From AP-15 sp963833745 (GTDB taxonomy: Bacteria; Pseudomonadota; Alphaproteobacteria; ATCC43930; CGMCC-115725), in NCBI GenBank assembly GCA_963833745.1, contig CAWHZD010000004.1, positions 1,178,001-1,242,000 of the forward strand: a DNA stretch of 64,000 nucleotides, in the 5' to 3' direction. How positions within the stretch are numbered: the first letter of the stretch is position 1; the number at the start of each line of letters is the position of its first letter. A model generated the notes under the pieces. The model did no database searches and was not told where the DNA came from. It saw nothing but the letters and a program-made list of their open reading frames with translations. Of this stretch, positions 35,869 through 45,372 are shown piece by piece. Position numbers and translations under genes: made by a program.

Positions 35869-37347
35869 TTACCTTGGGTGTTTGACGGCGAAGCGAATGC
35901 TCGGCCAAGGGTGAAGGATGCGCGGTTGTGGGAGCCAGTCGTCGGCCACCTTGCCTATCCGCTCCCAGGTCGACGCGTGCTTCTGGCTGCGGCGCCGCAG
36001 CGTCCGCCCCCAAAGCCTGACGACATGATCACGGAACGCGCCAAGCGAACGAGAGTTGGTCGGCACGGCGTGGTAGGCATAGTAGCCGGTGATGACCAGC
36101 TTCAGCCATCTCCCCTGCTCGGGGATGGGCTGCAGTATGCGCCGGCGTAGCTCGTCCTTGATCTCCCGCAGCTTCGCCCATCGGCGGTCCCGCCGACTTT
36201 TGCGACGGATTTGGAACCGGCCCTGCCGGGTCCGTCCGCAGATATGAGTGAAGCCAAGGAAATCGAACGTTTCCGGTTTGCCGAGCCCGAGCTTGGCACG
36301 TTGCGCCGCTGCGAGGCGGCCGAACGTGATCAGCCGGGTCTTCTCCGGATGCAGTGTCAGCGCAAACTCCGCCAACCGCTCGCGCATCATGTCGAGAAAG
36401 CGTCGGCCGTCGGCCTCGTGCTCGAAGCCGACCACGATGTCGTCCGCATAACGCACGATCACCATGTCGCCAGTAGCCTCGCGCCGTCGCCAGCGCGCCG
36501 CCCAGAGATCGAAGACGTAGTGCAGGTAGATGTTGGCCAGAAGCGGAGAGATCACCGATCCCTGCCCCGTCCCCCACTCGCTTGTCGTAACGACCCCGTC
36601 TTCCAGGACACCCGCTTTGAGCCATTTACGGATCAGGCGGATGATGCGCGGGTCGCCGATCCGGTGCTCGACGAAGCGGATGAGCCAGTCCTGGCCTACC
36701 GCGTCGAAGAACCCGGCAATATCGGCGTCCAGAATGTGGTTCACCTTTCTGCTGTCGATCCCGACATGGAGCGCGTCCAGCGCATCGTGCTGGCCACGGC
36801 CCGGGCGGAATCCATAGCTGAGCCCGAGGAATTCCTCCTCGTAGATCGCATTCAGCAGCGCAGTGGTGGCCCGTTGGACAACCTTGTCCTCAAGGGCCGC
36901 GACTGCCAACGGACGCTGCCGCCCATCGGGCTTCGGAATGTAGCGACGCCGCGAGGGCTGCGCCCGATAGGCTCCCCGATGGACCCGATCGCTCAAATCT
37001 TCGATCCTGCGATCGAGATCGGCTTCGTAGTCCTGCCACCTCACCCCGTCGACGCCCGCAGCCGCGTCCCGCTTCAGCGCGAAGAACGCGGTACGGAGCA
37101 TTGCCGAGTTGATGTGGTGGAAGAGCGCGGTGAACCGCTCCTTCCTCCGTTGCTTTGCGGCTTGCCGTACGCGCTCCAGCGCCTGTGACACGCTATCCCG
37201 GTCCTGCGCCCGGCACGTGCTTTGCTGGCCCGCGTTCCCCTCGGTTCCCGCCCTTCGCTCCACCCGCTCCGCCGCCGGTTGCCCGGCATTGTTCGCAGGC
37301 TTCTTCGCTACTATGGCAGGATCAGACTTCTCGCGGCCGTGCATCAT
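35869..37347 (-). CDS. ltrA: Group II intron reverse transcriptase/maturase
   Basis: 492 residues from ATG 37347 (GAGGAG 9-14 bp upstream). Reverse transcriptase with the block DGVRWQDYEADLDRRI, PKPDGRQRPLAVAALEDKVV, YGFRPGRGQHDAL, GTGQGSVISPLLANIYLHYV and the catalytic VRYADDIVVGFEHEADGR. A maturase X-like C-terminus (WLKLVITGYYAYHAVPTNSR) follows. No HNH endonuclease motif is visible, so mobility would rely on nicked or single-stranded DNA. The motifs are intact. Confidence 0.92.
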   Translation of the reverse strand: MMHGREKSDPAIVAKKPANNAGQPAAERVERRAGTEGNAGQQSTCRAQDRDSVSQALERVRQAAKQRRKERFTALFHHINSAMLRTAFFALKRDAAAGVDGVRWQDYEADLDRRIEDLSDRVHRGAYRAQPSRRRYIPKPDGRQRPLAVAALEDKVVQRATTALLNAIYEEEFLGLSYGFRPGRGQHDALDALHVGIDSRKVNHILDADIAGFFDAVGQDWLIRFVEHRIGDPRIIRLIRKWLKAGVLEDGVVTTSEWGTGQGSVISPLLANIYLHYVFDLWAARWRRREATGDMVIVRYADDIVVGFEHEADGRRFLDMMRERLAEFALTLHPEKTRLITFGRLAAAQRAKLGLGKPETFDFLGFTHICGRTRQGRFQIRRKSRRDRRWAKLREIKDELRRRILQPIPEQGRWLKLVITGYYAYHAVPTNSRSLGAFRDHVVRLWGRTLRRRSQKHASTWERIGKVADDWLPQPRILHPWPSIRFAVKHPR

Positions 37348-37764
37348 CGGCTTCGGCTCCTCGCCTTCCCGATGCGGACCAATCGCGGCATGCCGCCTTG
37401 GTCGGCCACGAGACCTCCCGGTTCCCGAACAAGGAGCGTCTGCACATGCCAGGGTCTCCGACCACGCCGGGTCGTCGGGGAGCTTGCGATAGCGCGCCCC
37501 TTCGTGTGGCCTTCCGCGTATCGGACGGCGTCGGCACCCGGAATATCGACCTTTTCGTGGCTCAATGGCTGGCCTGCGCACTCCCCTGTCAACGCTTCAC
37601 GTACGGCCTCACGACCGCCCGCGCATGAACTCGGGGCCGATGTGGATCGCTACTCCTTCATCGTGATGGACTCGCACCATCAGCTCCTTGCCAGTCTCCC
37701 GGCGCACCCGATTTCGGTCGTTCACGGGGTCGCGATTTGGGCCGCAACGTTCGACCCGTTGGGT

Positions 37765-38316
37765 TCATGCCGAACGCTTGGATCGGCATGTTAAATCCAC
37801 TTCAGTAGAAATGGGCTCAAAAAACTTTCCGCCTACTTTGAAGTGATTGCTACGAATATTCATACCTTCAATACGGATCAGTTTAGAATCATCGTAAGTT
37901 TGATGGGAATAAATCACCCCTTGCGGAAAGTAAAAAGCCATACCCGGCATAATCCAATATGAACGCTTGAGTTTTATCTTACCGCCTTGCCCGTCGTTAG
38001 CCGGTTCTACCAATTCCCATTCGTACATAGCGGTCTTAGCTGCCCCAACCCCGTAAATCGCCCAGGTACACCCGTGATCGTGAGGTCTACTAGCAACAGG
38101 TTTTGGATGATGATGGGCCAGAACCGTCAACCCTTTGTATCGCTCGTAAGCAGTATGCCTTCCATTAATTTCGTCAGGAATAGTATCCTTAACAAAGATG
38201 ACACTTTTGAGATACCAAGCAAGGGTTTTGGTGATATTCTCGCAAGCTATATCTACCTCTTGGGTGAGGAGATAATCTTCGCAAGCGGTAACAAGGCGTG
38301 GTAATGTGAAAATCAT
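37765..38316 (-). CDS. Cupin-fold protein, cysteine-dioxygenase-like
   Basis: 183 residues. Cupin markers: VLAHHHPKPVASRPHDHGCT gives His ligands, followed by WAIYGVGAAKTAMYEWELV, IMPGMAFYFPQGVIYSHQT with a second His, and IRIEGMNI. The HDHG...W pattern resembles thiol dioxygenases (cysteine or 3-mercaptopropionate type), which oxidise thiols with Fe(II) and O2. The substrate is not certain. GC content is visibly lower than in neighbours, suggesting transfer. It is downstream of the beta-propeller gene on the same strand, with an inverted repeat between them. Confidence 0.75.
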   Translation of the reverse strand: MIFTLPRLVTACEDYLLTQEVDIACENITKTLAWYLKSVIFVKDTIPDEINGRHTAYERYKGLTVLAHHHPKPVASRPHDHGCTWAIYGVGAAKTAMYEWELVEPANDGQGGKIKLKRSYWIMPGMAFYFPQGVIYSHQTYDDSKLIRIEGMNIRSNHFKVGGKFFEPISTEVDLTCRSKRSA

Positions 38317-38414
38317 TGCCAGAGTCCTGTTAATCGACGTCTTTTCCAGAATTGGACAATCTCTTGTTTAGATTGCTTGTCAATGTGCTCTGGGCGGCGC
38401 TGTGAGTCGAAATT

Positions 38415-38465
38415 GCCCGGCGAAGTTATCCAGCTGTCAATGATCATTACGCAACTCCGCCGGGC
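38415..38465. terminator. 13-bp inverted repeat between propeller and cupin genes
   Basis: Arms GCCCGGCGAAGTT (38415-38427) and AACTCCGCCGGGC (38453-38465) pair with one mismatch around a 25-nt loop. It begins 8 bp after the stop of the minus-strand propeller gene. It may terminate or attenuate transcription toward the cupin gene. Confidence 0.5.
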
Positions 38466-38472
38466 TTTGGGC

Positions 38473-39510
38473 TCAAAAAACTACACAGCCCACATATCCA
38501 CACTGTGAAGGTACGTCCGGGACCGGCGCTTCTTGCGACCAGATTGTTCCATCGGCGAACTTGTAGCTGAGATTTTGCTGGGCGTTCAAGTAGAAGACAT
38601 AACAATTGTTATTGAAGACAACTGCCGCGGGTGACATCGGAGCTACGCCGCCTGTGCCAACTGATCCGTAGTCACCTGGGTCCCCAATAACTACCGGATT
38701 GCCGTTGGCGTCCGGAACTGGCTGATCGGGATGCCAGTTCTGTCCATCATGGTACGAGTACCAAAGCTGGAAATCTCGGTCGGACCCCATGTGGAAGACA
38801 TGAATCATGTTTCTCCAGACCACTGCCGAGGGTGAGAACGACATACCTACGTTCTGAAGCTGCGCTGTTGGCTGTTGGTCGTCGTCAACATTCTCCCAGA
38901 TTTTACCATCCTTAGAATATACAACAAAAAGCGCTCCATCTCCCGGATCGCCAGGCTCACAGCCAAACGGCTCTGAGGGCACCGCATGCTGGAAGTAGAC
39001 ATAAATTACGTTGTTCCAGACCACTGCCGAGGGTGAGAGCGACATAGGACCATTATTCACCTCCCAGCCAGGTGGGGTGCGATTAATTAAGATCGGCTGA
39101 TCTTGCGACCAGCTTGTGCCATCGGCGACCGTGTACCAAAGCTCTCCGTTTTGGCCGTAGCCCGGGTGGAAGACGTAAAGTTTGTTGTTGAAGACTACCG
39201 TCGCGGGTGAGAACGACATACCTACGCCCGGAACTGGCTGTTGTTCTGGGGCGCCAGAACCCCAGTTTAAGCCATCCTTGGTCCACGTGGTCCAAAGCTG
39301 TCCGTCTTGACGCAACCCCTGGTGGAAGACTTGAAGAAGCCCACCGTTCCAGACTACCGGCGAGGGTGCACACGACATACCTACCGGCTGACCTGACGGC
39401 GCAACGTGCTGAATTCCATACCAGAAGGTGCCATCGAAGCGCTGGTAAAACATATTGCCATCAACCGAACTGCCTTGTTGTCCCTGGTAGAATACGTAAA
39501 GCATAGCCAT
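38473..39510 (-). CDS. Lectin-like beta-propeller protein with six repeats
   Basis: 345 residues built of ~57-residue repeats. Four of them contain a form of MSxSPSAVVWNNxIYVFHxG (for example PMSLSPSAVVWNNVIYVYFQ and GMSFSPSAVVWRNMIHVFHM) followed by LWYTxxDGxxWxxDQPVP. A shorter first unit begins MAMLYVFYQGQQGSS, and the last ends in a Cys-containing tail. This pattern resembles fucose- or PLL-type lectin propellers, with carbohydrate sites between blades. There is no signal peptide. GC is lower than the surroundings. A SusD or sialidase role is not supported, as catalytic residues are absent. Confidence 0.75.
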   Translation of the reverse strand: MAMLYVFYQGQQGSSVDGNMFYQRFDGTFWYGIQHVAPSGQPVGMSCAPSPVVWNGGLLQVFHQGLRQDGQLWTTWTKDGLNWGSGAPEQQPVPGVGMSFSPATVVFNNKLYVFHPGYGQNGELWYTVADGTSWSQDQPILINRTPPGWEVNNGPMSLSPSAVVWNNVIYVYFQHAVPSEPFGCEPGDPGDGALFVVYSKDGKIWENVDDDQQPTAQLQNVGMSFSPSAVVWRNMIHVFHMGSDRDFQLWYSYHDGQNWHPDQPVPDANGNPVVIGDPGDYGSVGTGGVAPMSPAAVVFNNNCYVFYLNAQQNLSYKFADGTIWSQEAPVPDVPSQCGYVGCVVF

Positions 39511-39689
39511 CTCAATCTCCTTTTACACAAACTGCGGAAGCCGGTTCTGCTCCCGCGGGTATTTGCGGCGCGCCGGCCGGCGGCCAAGGTTGGCCGCGTT
39601 GACAACGTATGCAGCCCCAGATGCGGGGGCTAATCCGAAAATCTGTGATTTTCTCTGAAAATATCGATTTTAATCATCGCCCGTAATTC

Positions 39690-39935
39690 GCCTCTGCGAT
39701 CCCACCCGCGATGGCGGAGTTCGGCCGTTTCGGGATCTTGGGTCGAGGGCGGCCGATAAGGCCCGCCGATAAGGCTCGACGGCCGCGCCGTCGACGTGCC
39801 GCTGGCGCTGATTGAGGCGTCGGGCGCTGTGGTCAGTACGGACGCGCTCTCGAGCCGCGTCTGGCAAGGCAGGGATCGTCGCTGAGAACCGGCAGTCGGG
39901 GAACAAGATTGCCGCGCTGCGCAAGAGGCTTTAGC
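39690..39935 (+). pseudogene. Decayed copy of a winged-helix DNA-binding domain
   Basis: Bases align with 40183-40405 of the downstream regulator gene: EFGRFGIL..., then LALIEASGAVVSTDALSSRV (compare LALIEAPGAVVGKEELLSRI), then IVAENRQSGNKIAALRK. At least two frameshifts and several substitutions separate the blocks. It is the N-terminal trans_reg_C-like domain only, so a tandem duplication of the gene's 5' part has decayed. Confidence 0.65.
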
Positions 39936-40156
39936 ATCGACCGCGAGCCGATTCCGACGGTTGCCGATCGGGTTACGAGTTCGCAAGCGAGAGTCGCGCG
40001 CTCTCCGAGTACGGGCGGGCCGGTTCCCGCCGAGACGCTTGCGGACGAGCGTTTCCTTGGTTACCAAACTGAAACACGTTCATCCGTGCACGGCAGCACT
40101 GACGGGGCTGCGAAAGTTAATGATTTCCTCGGCAATATGGTTTATGCTTGCCTGTC

Positions 40157-43144
40157 ATGGTTCGCCTGTCTGATCCGCCGGCGATCATCGAATTTGGCCA
40201 CTTCAGCATCTTGCTGCATCGCCGCCAATTGCTCGCCGAAGGCCGGCCGGTAAGGCTCGGCGGACGCGCCTTCGACCTGCTTTTGGCCCTGATCGAGGCG
40301 CCAGGGGCTGTGGTCGGCAAGGAAGAGCTGTTGAGCCGGATCTGGCCGGGCCGGATCGTCGAGGAAAACCGGCTGCAGAATGAGATTTGGGCGCTACGCA
40401 AAGCCTTCGGGGCGGACCGCGAGCTGATCCGGACGGTTTCCGGGCGAGGCTACCAATTCGCCGGCGAGATCCGCGAGGTCGGGGCAGGCGTCAGCGCGCG
40501 ACCGGTTCCTGAGCCCCTCGCCGTTCCCGCCCGGCCCCGCCCTGCGACCAACCTCTCCGAGAGCATATCCGAACTGATCGGCCGAGAGGCCGCGCTCTCC
40601 GAGGTTACGAACCTCGTGATGGAATTTACCGACGAGATGTCGGTCACGAAGCATGATGAAGCCGAACGTCGGCAAATCACCGCCATGTCGTGCGAAGCCA
40701 TCGGCGTGGCGGCGCGAGCCGACGGGACCGGTCTCGAGGATTTGGCCGAAGCGACCGGCGCCTTTCAGCACTGCGTCTCCGAGATCGTTAGTTGCTACAG
40801 CGGGTTTATTGCTGGCCGTCTCGGGAATACCGCCCTCGTCTTTTTCGGCTGTCCCGCGGCGCACGAGCACGACGCCGAGCGGGCGATCCACGCGGGGCTC
40901 GAATTGTGTGCGGCGGTCCGGAGCCTGGGACCCGCTGCCGACGTGCCGATGCGGTGCCGAGTGGGCATAGCGACGGGAGTGGTCATCGTCGGCGATCTCG
41001 TCGGGGTCGGCGGGCCCCGGGACCTCGGCATTATTGGAGACGCCCCAGAGTTGGCGGTGCGGCTACAGGTATCCGCGCGACCGGACACCGTGACGATCGA
41101 GCCGACCACCTGGCGTCTAATCGGCAACTTGTTCGATTGCCGCGATCTCGGTGGACACGACACGGATGGCGACACCGAGCCGATACGCCGCTGGCAGGTG
41201 GTGGGTGAGAGTGTCGTGGCAAGCCGCTTCGAGGCTTTGCGCGGATCGAAATTGACCCCGCTGGTCGGTCGCGACGAGGAGATCGACCTGCTGCTGCGCC
41301 GGTGGGCGCGTGCCAAGACGGGGGATGGCCAGATCGTACTGGCTTCCGGCGAACCCGGCATCGGTAAGTCGCGGATCGTCGCGGCATTTCAAGAACGCTT
41401 GCACACCGAGCCGCATTTCCGCCTGCGCTATTTCTGCTCGCCCTATCACCAGGACAGCGCACTATTCCCAATCATCGACCAACTCGGCCGGGCAGCCGAG
41501 TTCGTGCGCGACGATCCTCCCACTGCAAAGTTGGAGAAACTCGAGGCCTTGTTGGCCCGCGCCGCCCCGCCGGACGATGAAGTGGCTTTCCTCGCCGATC
41601 TGATGTCATTGCCGGCTTCGGAGAGCCACACTCTGCCAAATCTCAGTCCGCAGCGGAAAAAGGAAAGGACGCTGGAGGCGTTGATCCGTCAGCTCCAGGG
41701 TCTGGCGCACGAAAAACCGGTGGTTATGGTATGGGAGGATGCGCATTGGCTCGACCCCACCTCGCGGGAGCTGCTCGACCTCACCGTCGAGCATGTCCGC
41801 AGCCTGCCGGTGCTACTGATCGTGACGTTCCGCCCTGAGTTCCAGCCGCCTTGGGCTGGCCAGCCGCAGGTCGGCATGCTGGCTCTCAACCGTTTGGATC
41901 GGCGTGACCGCGCCGCGCTGGTAGCGCAGATCGCCGGCAGCAAGAGGTTGCCCGACGAGGTCGTCTCTACGATCGCCGACCGCACCGACGGCGTGCCGCT
42001 GTTTGTCGAGGAATTGACCAAGAGCGTCTTGGAGAGCGGTCTGCTGCGCAAGGAGAACGATCGCTACGTGCTCGACCGCGGGTTGCCGCCGCTTGCGATC
42101 CCTGCAACCCTGCACGCCTCGCTTTTGGCGCGGCTCGACCGCCTGGCGTCGGCGCGACGGGTGGCGCAGATTGGTGCTGCGATCGGGCGCCAGTTTTCTT
42201 ATCCGGTGCTGCACGCCGTCTCGCGACTTCCCGAAGACGAGCTGCAAACCGCTCTCGGCCAGATTGTCGCTTCCGAGCTGGTCTTTCAGCGCGGCACGCC
42301 GCCCGACGCGGTCTACAGCTTCAAGCACGCGCTGGTGCAGGACGCGGCGCACGGCAGCCTGCTGCGCAAGGCCCGTCAGCAATTGCACGCCCAGATCGCT
42401 GAAGCGCTCAAAAACCATTCCCCAGAAATTACAGAAAGCCAGCCCGAGCTCCTCGCGCAGCATTACGCCGAGGCCGGTCTAGTCGAAAAGGCTGTCGCCT
42501 TTTGGGGCAAGGCCGGTCACCGGTCCGTCGCCCGTTCGGCGATGGCGGAAGCGGCTGCGCAATTTCGAAAGGGGCTGGACCAGCTGGCGCTGCTGCCGGA
42601 CGACGCCGCACGGCAGCGACAGGAGCTCGAACTTTGGAGTGCCCAAGGCGCGGTCTTGCAGGCCGTAAAAGGCTACGCCGCGCCGGAAACGGGGCATGCC
42701 TACAGCCGCGCGCGAGAGCTATGGGAGCGGCTGGGTTCCCCCTCGGAGTTCCGTCAGGCTCCGTTTGGGCAGTCTCGCTATCACCAGTTCCGCGGCGAAT
42801 TGGATTTGGCGCTGCGCTTGGATCAGGATTTGCTGCGCCTTAGTCGTCAGCGCGAGGATTCCGCCGGGCTCGTTCTGGGTCACATCTCATCTGGCCGCAA
42901 CCTGATGCACGCGGGCAGGTTTGCGACATCTCGATCGCACCTCGAAGAGGTCCTTACGCTTTACGATCCGAACTCACATCACCCGCTCGTCCGTCAAACC
43001 GGAACCCACCCTCGGATCGTGGCACTGGCGCATCTGGGGATTGTCCTTTTCTGTCTCGGCTTTCCGGACTGTCAATGCCGAATGAATTTTCCCCATTTGT
43101 GCCGAAGTAAAATTCCCCAGTTTCCGGATCAGCCGGCCGGCTGA
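40157..43144 (+). CDS. Winged-helix/nucleotide-cyclase/AAA/TPR regulator, 3' end lost
   Basis: ATG 40157 is chosen over TTG 40148. Residues ~10-105: OmpR-type winged helix (RAFDLLLALIEAPGAVVGKE, VSGRGYQFAGE). ~170-355: class III cyclase-like domain (AERRQITAMSCEAIGVAARA, GRLGNTALVFFGCPAAHEHD, CRVGIATGVVIVGDLVG), with the first metal Asp replaced, so catalysis is doubtful. ~375-650: ATPase with Walker A ASGEPGIGKSRIVAAF and Walker B VVMVWEDAHWLDPTSREL. A TPR-like helical C-terminus follows. The IS21 element at 43070 cuts the gene at about codon 971. The last 24 codons are IS sequence, and the true end is not in the window. Confidence 0.85.
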   Translation: MVRLSDPPAIIEFGHFSILLHRRQLLAEGRPVRLGGRAFDLLLALIEAPGAVVGKEELLSRIWPGRIVEENRLQNEIWALRKAFGADRELIRTVSGRGYQFAGEIREVGAGVSARPVPEPLAVPARPRPATNLSESISELIGREAALSEVTNLVMEFTDEMSVTKHDEAERRQITAMSCEAIGVAARADGTGLEDLAEATGAFQHCVSEIVSCYSGFIAGRLGNTALVFFGCPAAHEHDAERAIHAGLELCAAVRSLGPAADVPMRCRVGIATGVVIVGDLVGVGGPRDLGIIGDAPELAVRLQVSARPDTVTIEPTTWRLIGNLFDCRDLGGHDTDGDTEPIRRWQVVGESVVASRFEALRGSKLTPLVGRDEEIDLLLRRWARAKTGDGQIVLASGEPGIGKSRIVAAFQERLHTEPHFRLRYFCSPYHQDSALFPIIDQLGRAAEFVRDDPPTAKLEKLEALLARAAPPDDEVAFLADLMSLPASESHTLPNLSPQRKKERTLEALIRQLQGLAHEKPVVMVWEDAHWLDPTSRELLDLTVEHVRSLPVLLIVTFRPEFQPPWAGQPQVGMLALNRLDRRDRAALVAQIAGSKRLPDEVVSTIADRTDGVPLFVEELTKSVLESGLLRKENDRYVLDRGLPPLAIPATLHASLLARLDRLASARRVAQIGAAIGRQFSYPVLHAVSRLPEDELQTALGQIVASELVFQRGTPPDAVYSFKHALVQDAAHGSLLRKARQQLHAQIAEALKNHSPEITESQPELLAQHYAEAGLVEKAVAFWGKAGHRSVARSAMAEAAAQFRKGLDQLALLPDDAARQRQELELWSAQGAVLQAVKGYAAPETGHAYSRARELWERLGSPSEFRQAPFGQSRYHQFRGELDLALRLDQDLLRLSRQREDSAGLVLGHISSGRNLMHAGRFATSRSHLEEVLTLYDPNSHHPLVRQTGTHPRIVALAHLGIVLFCLGFPDCQCRMNFPHLCRSKIPQFPDQPAG

Positions 43145-44001
43145 TCGAGTGGCTGCAATTTTGGCGGTCGTCCGCGGCGGCGCGGAACGGCTGCCGGGAA
43201 GGGTGGGCTGATGAGCGCCTTGGAGCGGAGGTGCTCGGGCATCAGGTTGGCGTGCTGGCGCAACCGGTAGCTGGACCCCTCGATCTGGATGACGACGGCG
43301 TGGTGGAGCAGGCGGTCGAGCAGCGCGGTGGCGACCACGGGATCGCCGAAGACTTCACCCCATTCGGCGAAACCGCGGTTGGAGGTCAGGATCATCGCGC
43401 CTTTTTCGTAGCGGGCGTTGACCAGCTGGAAGAACAGATTGCCGCCACCATGGGCGACCGGCAGGTAACCGATTTCGTCGACGATGAGCAGCGCGGATCG
43501 GCAGAACCAGCGAATGCGTTCGCGCAGCTGCCCCTCGCGCTCGGCCTTGGCGAGGGCACCGACGATGTCGGCGAGGGTGGTGAAGTAAACACTGCGGCCG
43601 GCCTTGACCGCTTCGACGCCGAGCGCCACGGCGAGATGCGATTTGCCGGTGCCGGGCGGGCCCAGGAAGTGGACCACCTCGCGGCGATCGACGAATTGAA
43701 GCTCAGCGAGGGCGAAGACGCGCTCGCGGTCGAGCGAGGGTTGGAAGGAGAAGTCGAAGCCGGCGAGCGTCTTGATCGTAGCGAGGCGGCCCATGCGCAG
43801 CGCCGTCTTGATACGACTGTTCTCGCGCACCGTCAGCTCCTCGACGAGGAGCATGTCGATCAGCTCGAGCGCGCTGGTTTCGCCGCGTTCGAGTTGGCGC
43901 ACCGCATGGTCGAGCATTTCCAGGGCACGCGGCATTCTGAGGGCGACCAGAGTGCGCCGGATGCGCTCGAGGACAGGCAGGCTTTCGCCCGACGTAATCA
44001 T
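43129..44001 (-). CDS. istB: IS21-family helper ATPase IstB
   Basis: 290 residues. AAA+ ATPase with Walker A LGPPGTGKSHLAVALGVEAV, Walker B ALLIVDEIGYLPV, and the sensor MILTSNRGFAEWGEVFGDPV. The C-terminal extension is Arg/Pro-rich. It overlaps the istA stop by 4 bp, as usual. Intact. Confidence 0.93.
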   Translation of the reverse strand: MITSGESLPVLERIRRTLVALRMPRALEMLDHAVRQLERGETSALELIDMLLVEELTVRENSRIKTALRMGRLATIKTLAGFDFSFQPSLDRERVFALAELQFVDRREVVHFLGPPGTGKSHLAVALGVEAVKAGRSVYFTTLADIVGALAKAEREGQLRERIRWFCRSALLIVDEIGYLPVAHGGGNLFFQLVNARYEKGAMILTSNRGFAEWGEVFGDPVVATALLDRLLHHAVVIQIEGSSYRLRQHANLMPEHLRSKALISPPFPAAVPRRRGRPPKLQPLDQPAG

Positions 44002-45372
44002 GGCCGACCGCCTTCGCCGGCGAGCCGACGGGCGACCGCCTCGTAGAAGTCGAGCGATCGGTGCGCAACGACATCGCCGGTCCGGCTGATCGGGACTGCT
44101 CCGGCGCCGATCTCTGTTGCTGTCAGCATCGGCATCTTGCGGTGGCCGGGAGCCAGGCGCCGTTGATGGCGTCCTTCGAGCACGGGATGGACAGCAATCA
44201 GCCGGTCCGCCTCGAAGATGCGGATCTCGTCGGCCAGGCTGTGCACCTCGACGATGCGTTTGCGGGTCGCGTCCGGCACGCTGTAGAGATTGCCGCCGAT
44301 GCTGACCATCCCCTCGTGCGAGACCCGCCGCTCAAGCTTGAGCACGGCGCGGAACGGCACCAGCGGCAAGGGCTGGAGCACGAGCTTCTCTTCGGCAAAG
44401 GCTTCATTGACGACGCGCTGGGTCGTCGCATGCACCCGTGGGTTGGCCACCGTCCCGAGCCAATGGGCGAGCTGAGCGTTCAGGTCGTCGAGATCGCGGA
44501 ACAAGCGGGCGAGGAAGAAGTCCTCGCGGATGTAGCGGAACGGCCGCTCGACTTTCCCCTTGGTCTTGGCCCGGTAGGGGCGGCAGGCCTTCGGATGGAA
44601 GCCGTAATGTGCGGCACAGTCGATCAGCGCGCGGTTGTAGATGATGTGGGCCTGGTCGTCCTCGCCGATCACCGCGGTCTTCATCCGGTCGTAAAGGATC
44701 TGGCGGGGCACTCCGCCCAAGGCCGAGAAGGCCGCCATATGGCAACGCAGCACGGTCTGCAGATCCTGATGGGCGGCAAAACGCGCCCAGATCAGCCGGC
44801 TGTAGCCGAGCACCATTGAGAACAGCCAAACGACCCGCATCGCACTGGGCTCGTCGGTGAAGATCACCTCGAAATGGGCAAAATCGACCTGGGCCTGCTC
44901 GCCCGCCGGGGTCTCGAAACGTACTTCGAATGGCGGGGTCGGTGACGGCCGCACCTCGCGCAGAAAGTCGGTTACCGCGGTGTAGCCGCCGGTATAGCCA
45001 TGCTCGCGGATCTCGCGCAGCAACCGGCTGCCGGTGAGGCCCGGATACGCGGTGACCCGCCGCCGCAGATACGCCTCGAACCGCTCCAACTGCCGCGCTC
45101 GCGGCTTGCGCGGCCCATAGCTCGGCGGCTCCAGACCGCGTTCGATGTATTTACGCACTGTCTTGCGGTCGATGCCGACCCGACGCGCGATCACCTGCGG
45201 CGCGGCAAACAGGTTGAGAGGCGGGCGTCAATCAGGATGAGAAAGTGTCGCCGGATGCGTGACAGCAGGAGGGCGTAGCCCGACTGACGTTGCGAATCCG
45301 GCGAACGGTGTGCCCCTGGAAGGGGCGCGTTGTCTGGCGGTCGCGGCCGGCCGGATAGGAAGCGAGTTCTTC

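Larger units (their letters stand above)
35802..37707 (-). mobile_element. Group II intron
   Basis: The 5' end is GTGCGCCGGGAGACTGGCAA on the minus strand (from 37707), followed by the conserved stretch with GGTGCGAGTCC and GGCCCCGAG. The open frame encodes the maturase, and a domain V hairpin follows directly after its stop. The 3' end is placed near 35802 (CTAC after a short domain VI stem) and is approximate. It appears complete. Confidence 0.8.

Noticed and set aside
38473..39510. Sialidase or glycoside hydrolase
   Set aside because: The repeats look like Asp-box-free lectin blades. No catalytic Arg triad, Tyr/Glu pair or Asp-box (SxDxGxTW) was found.
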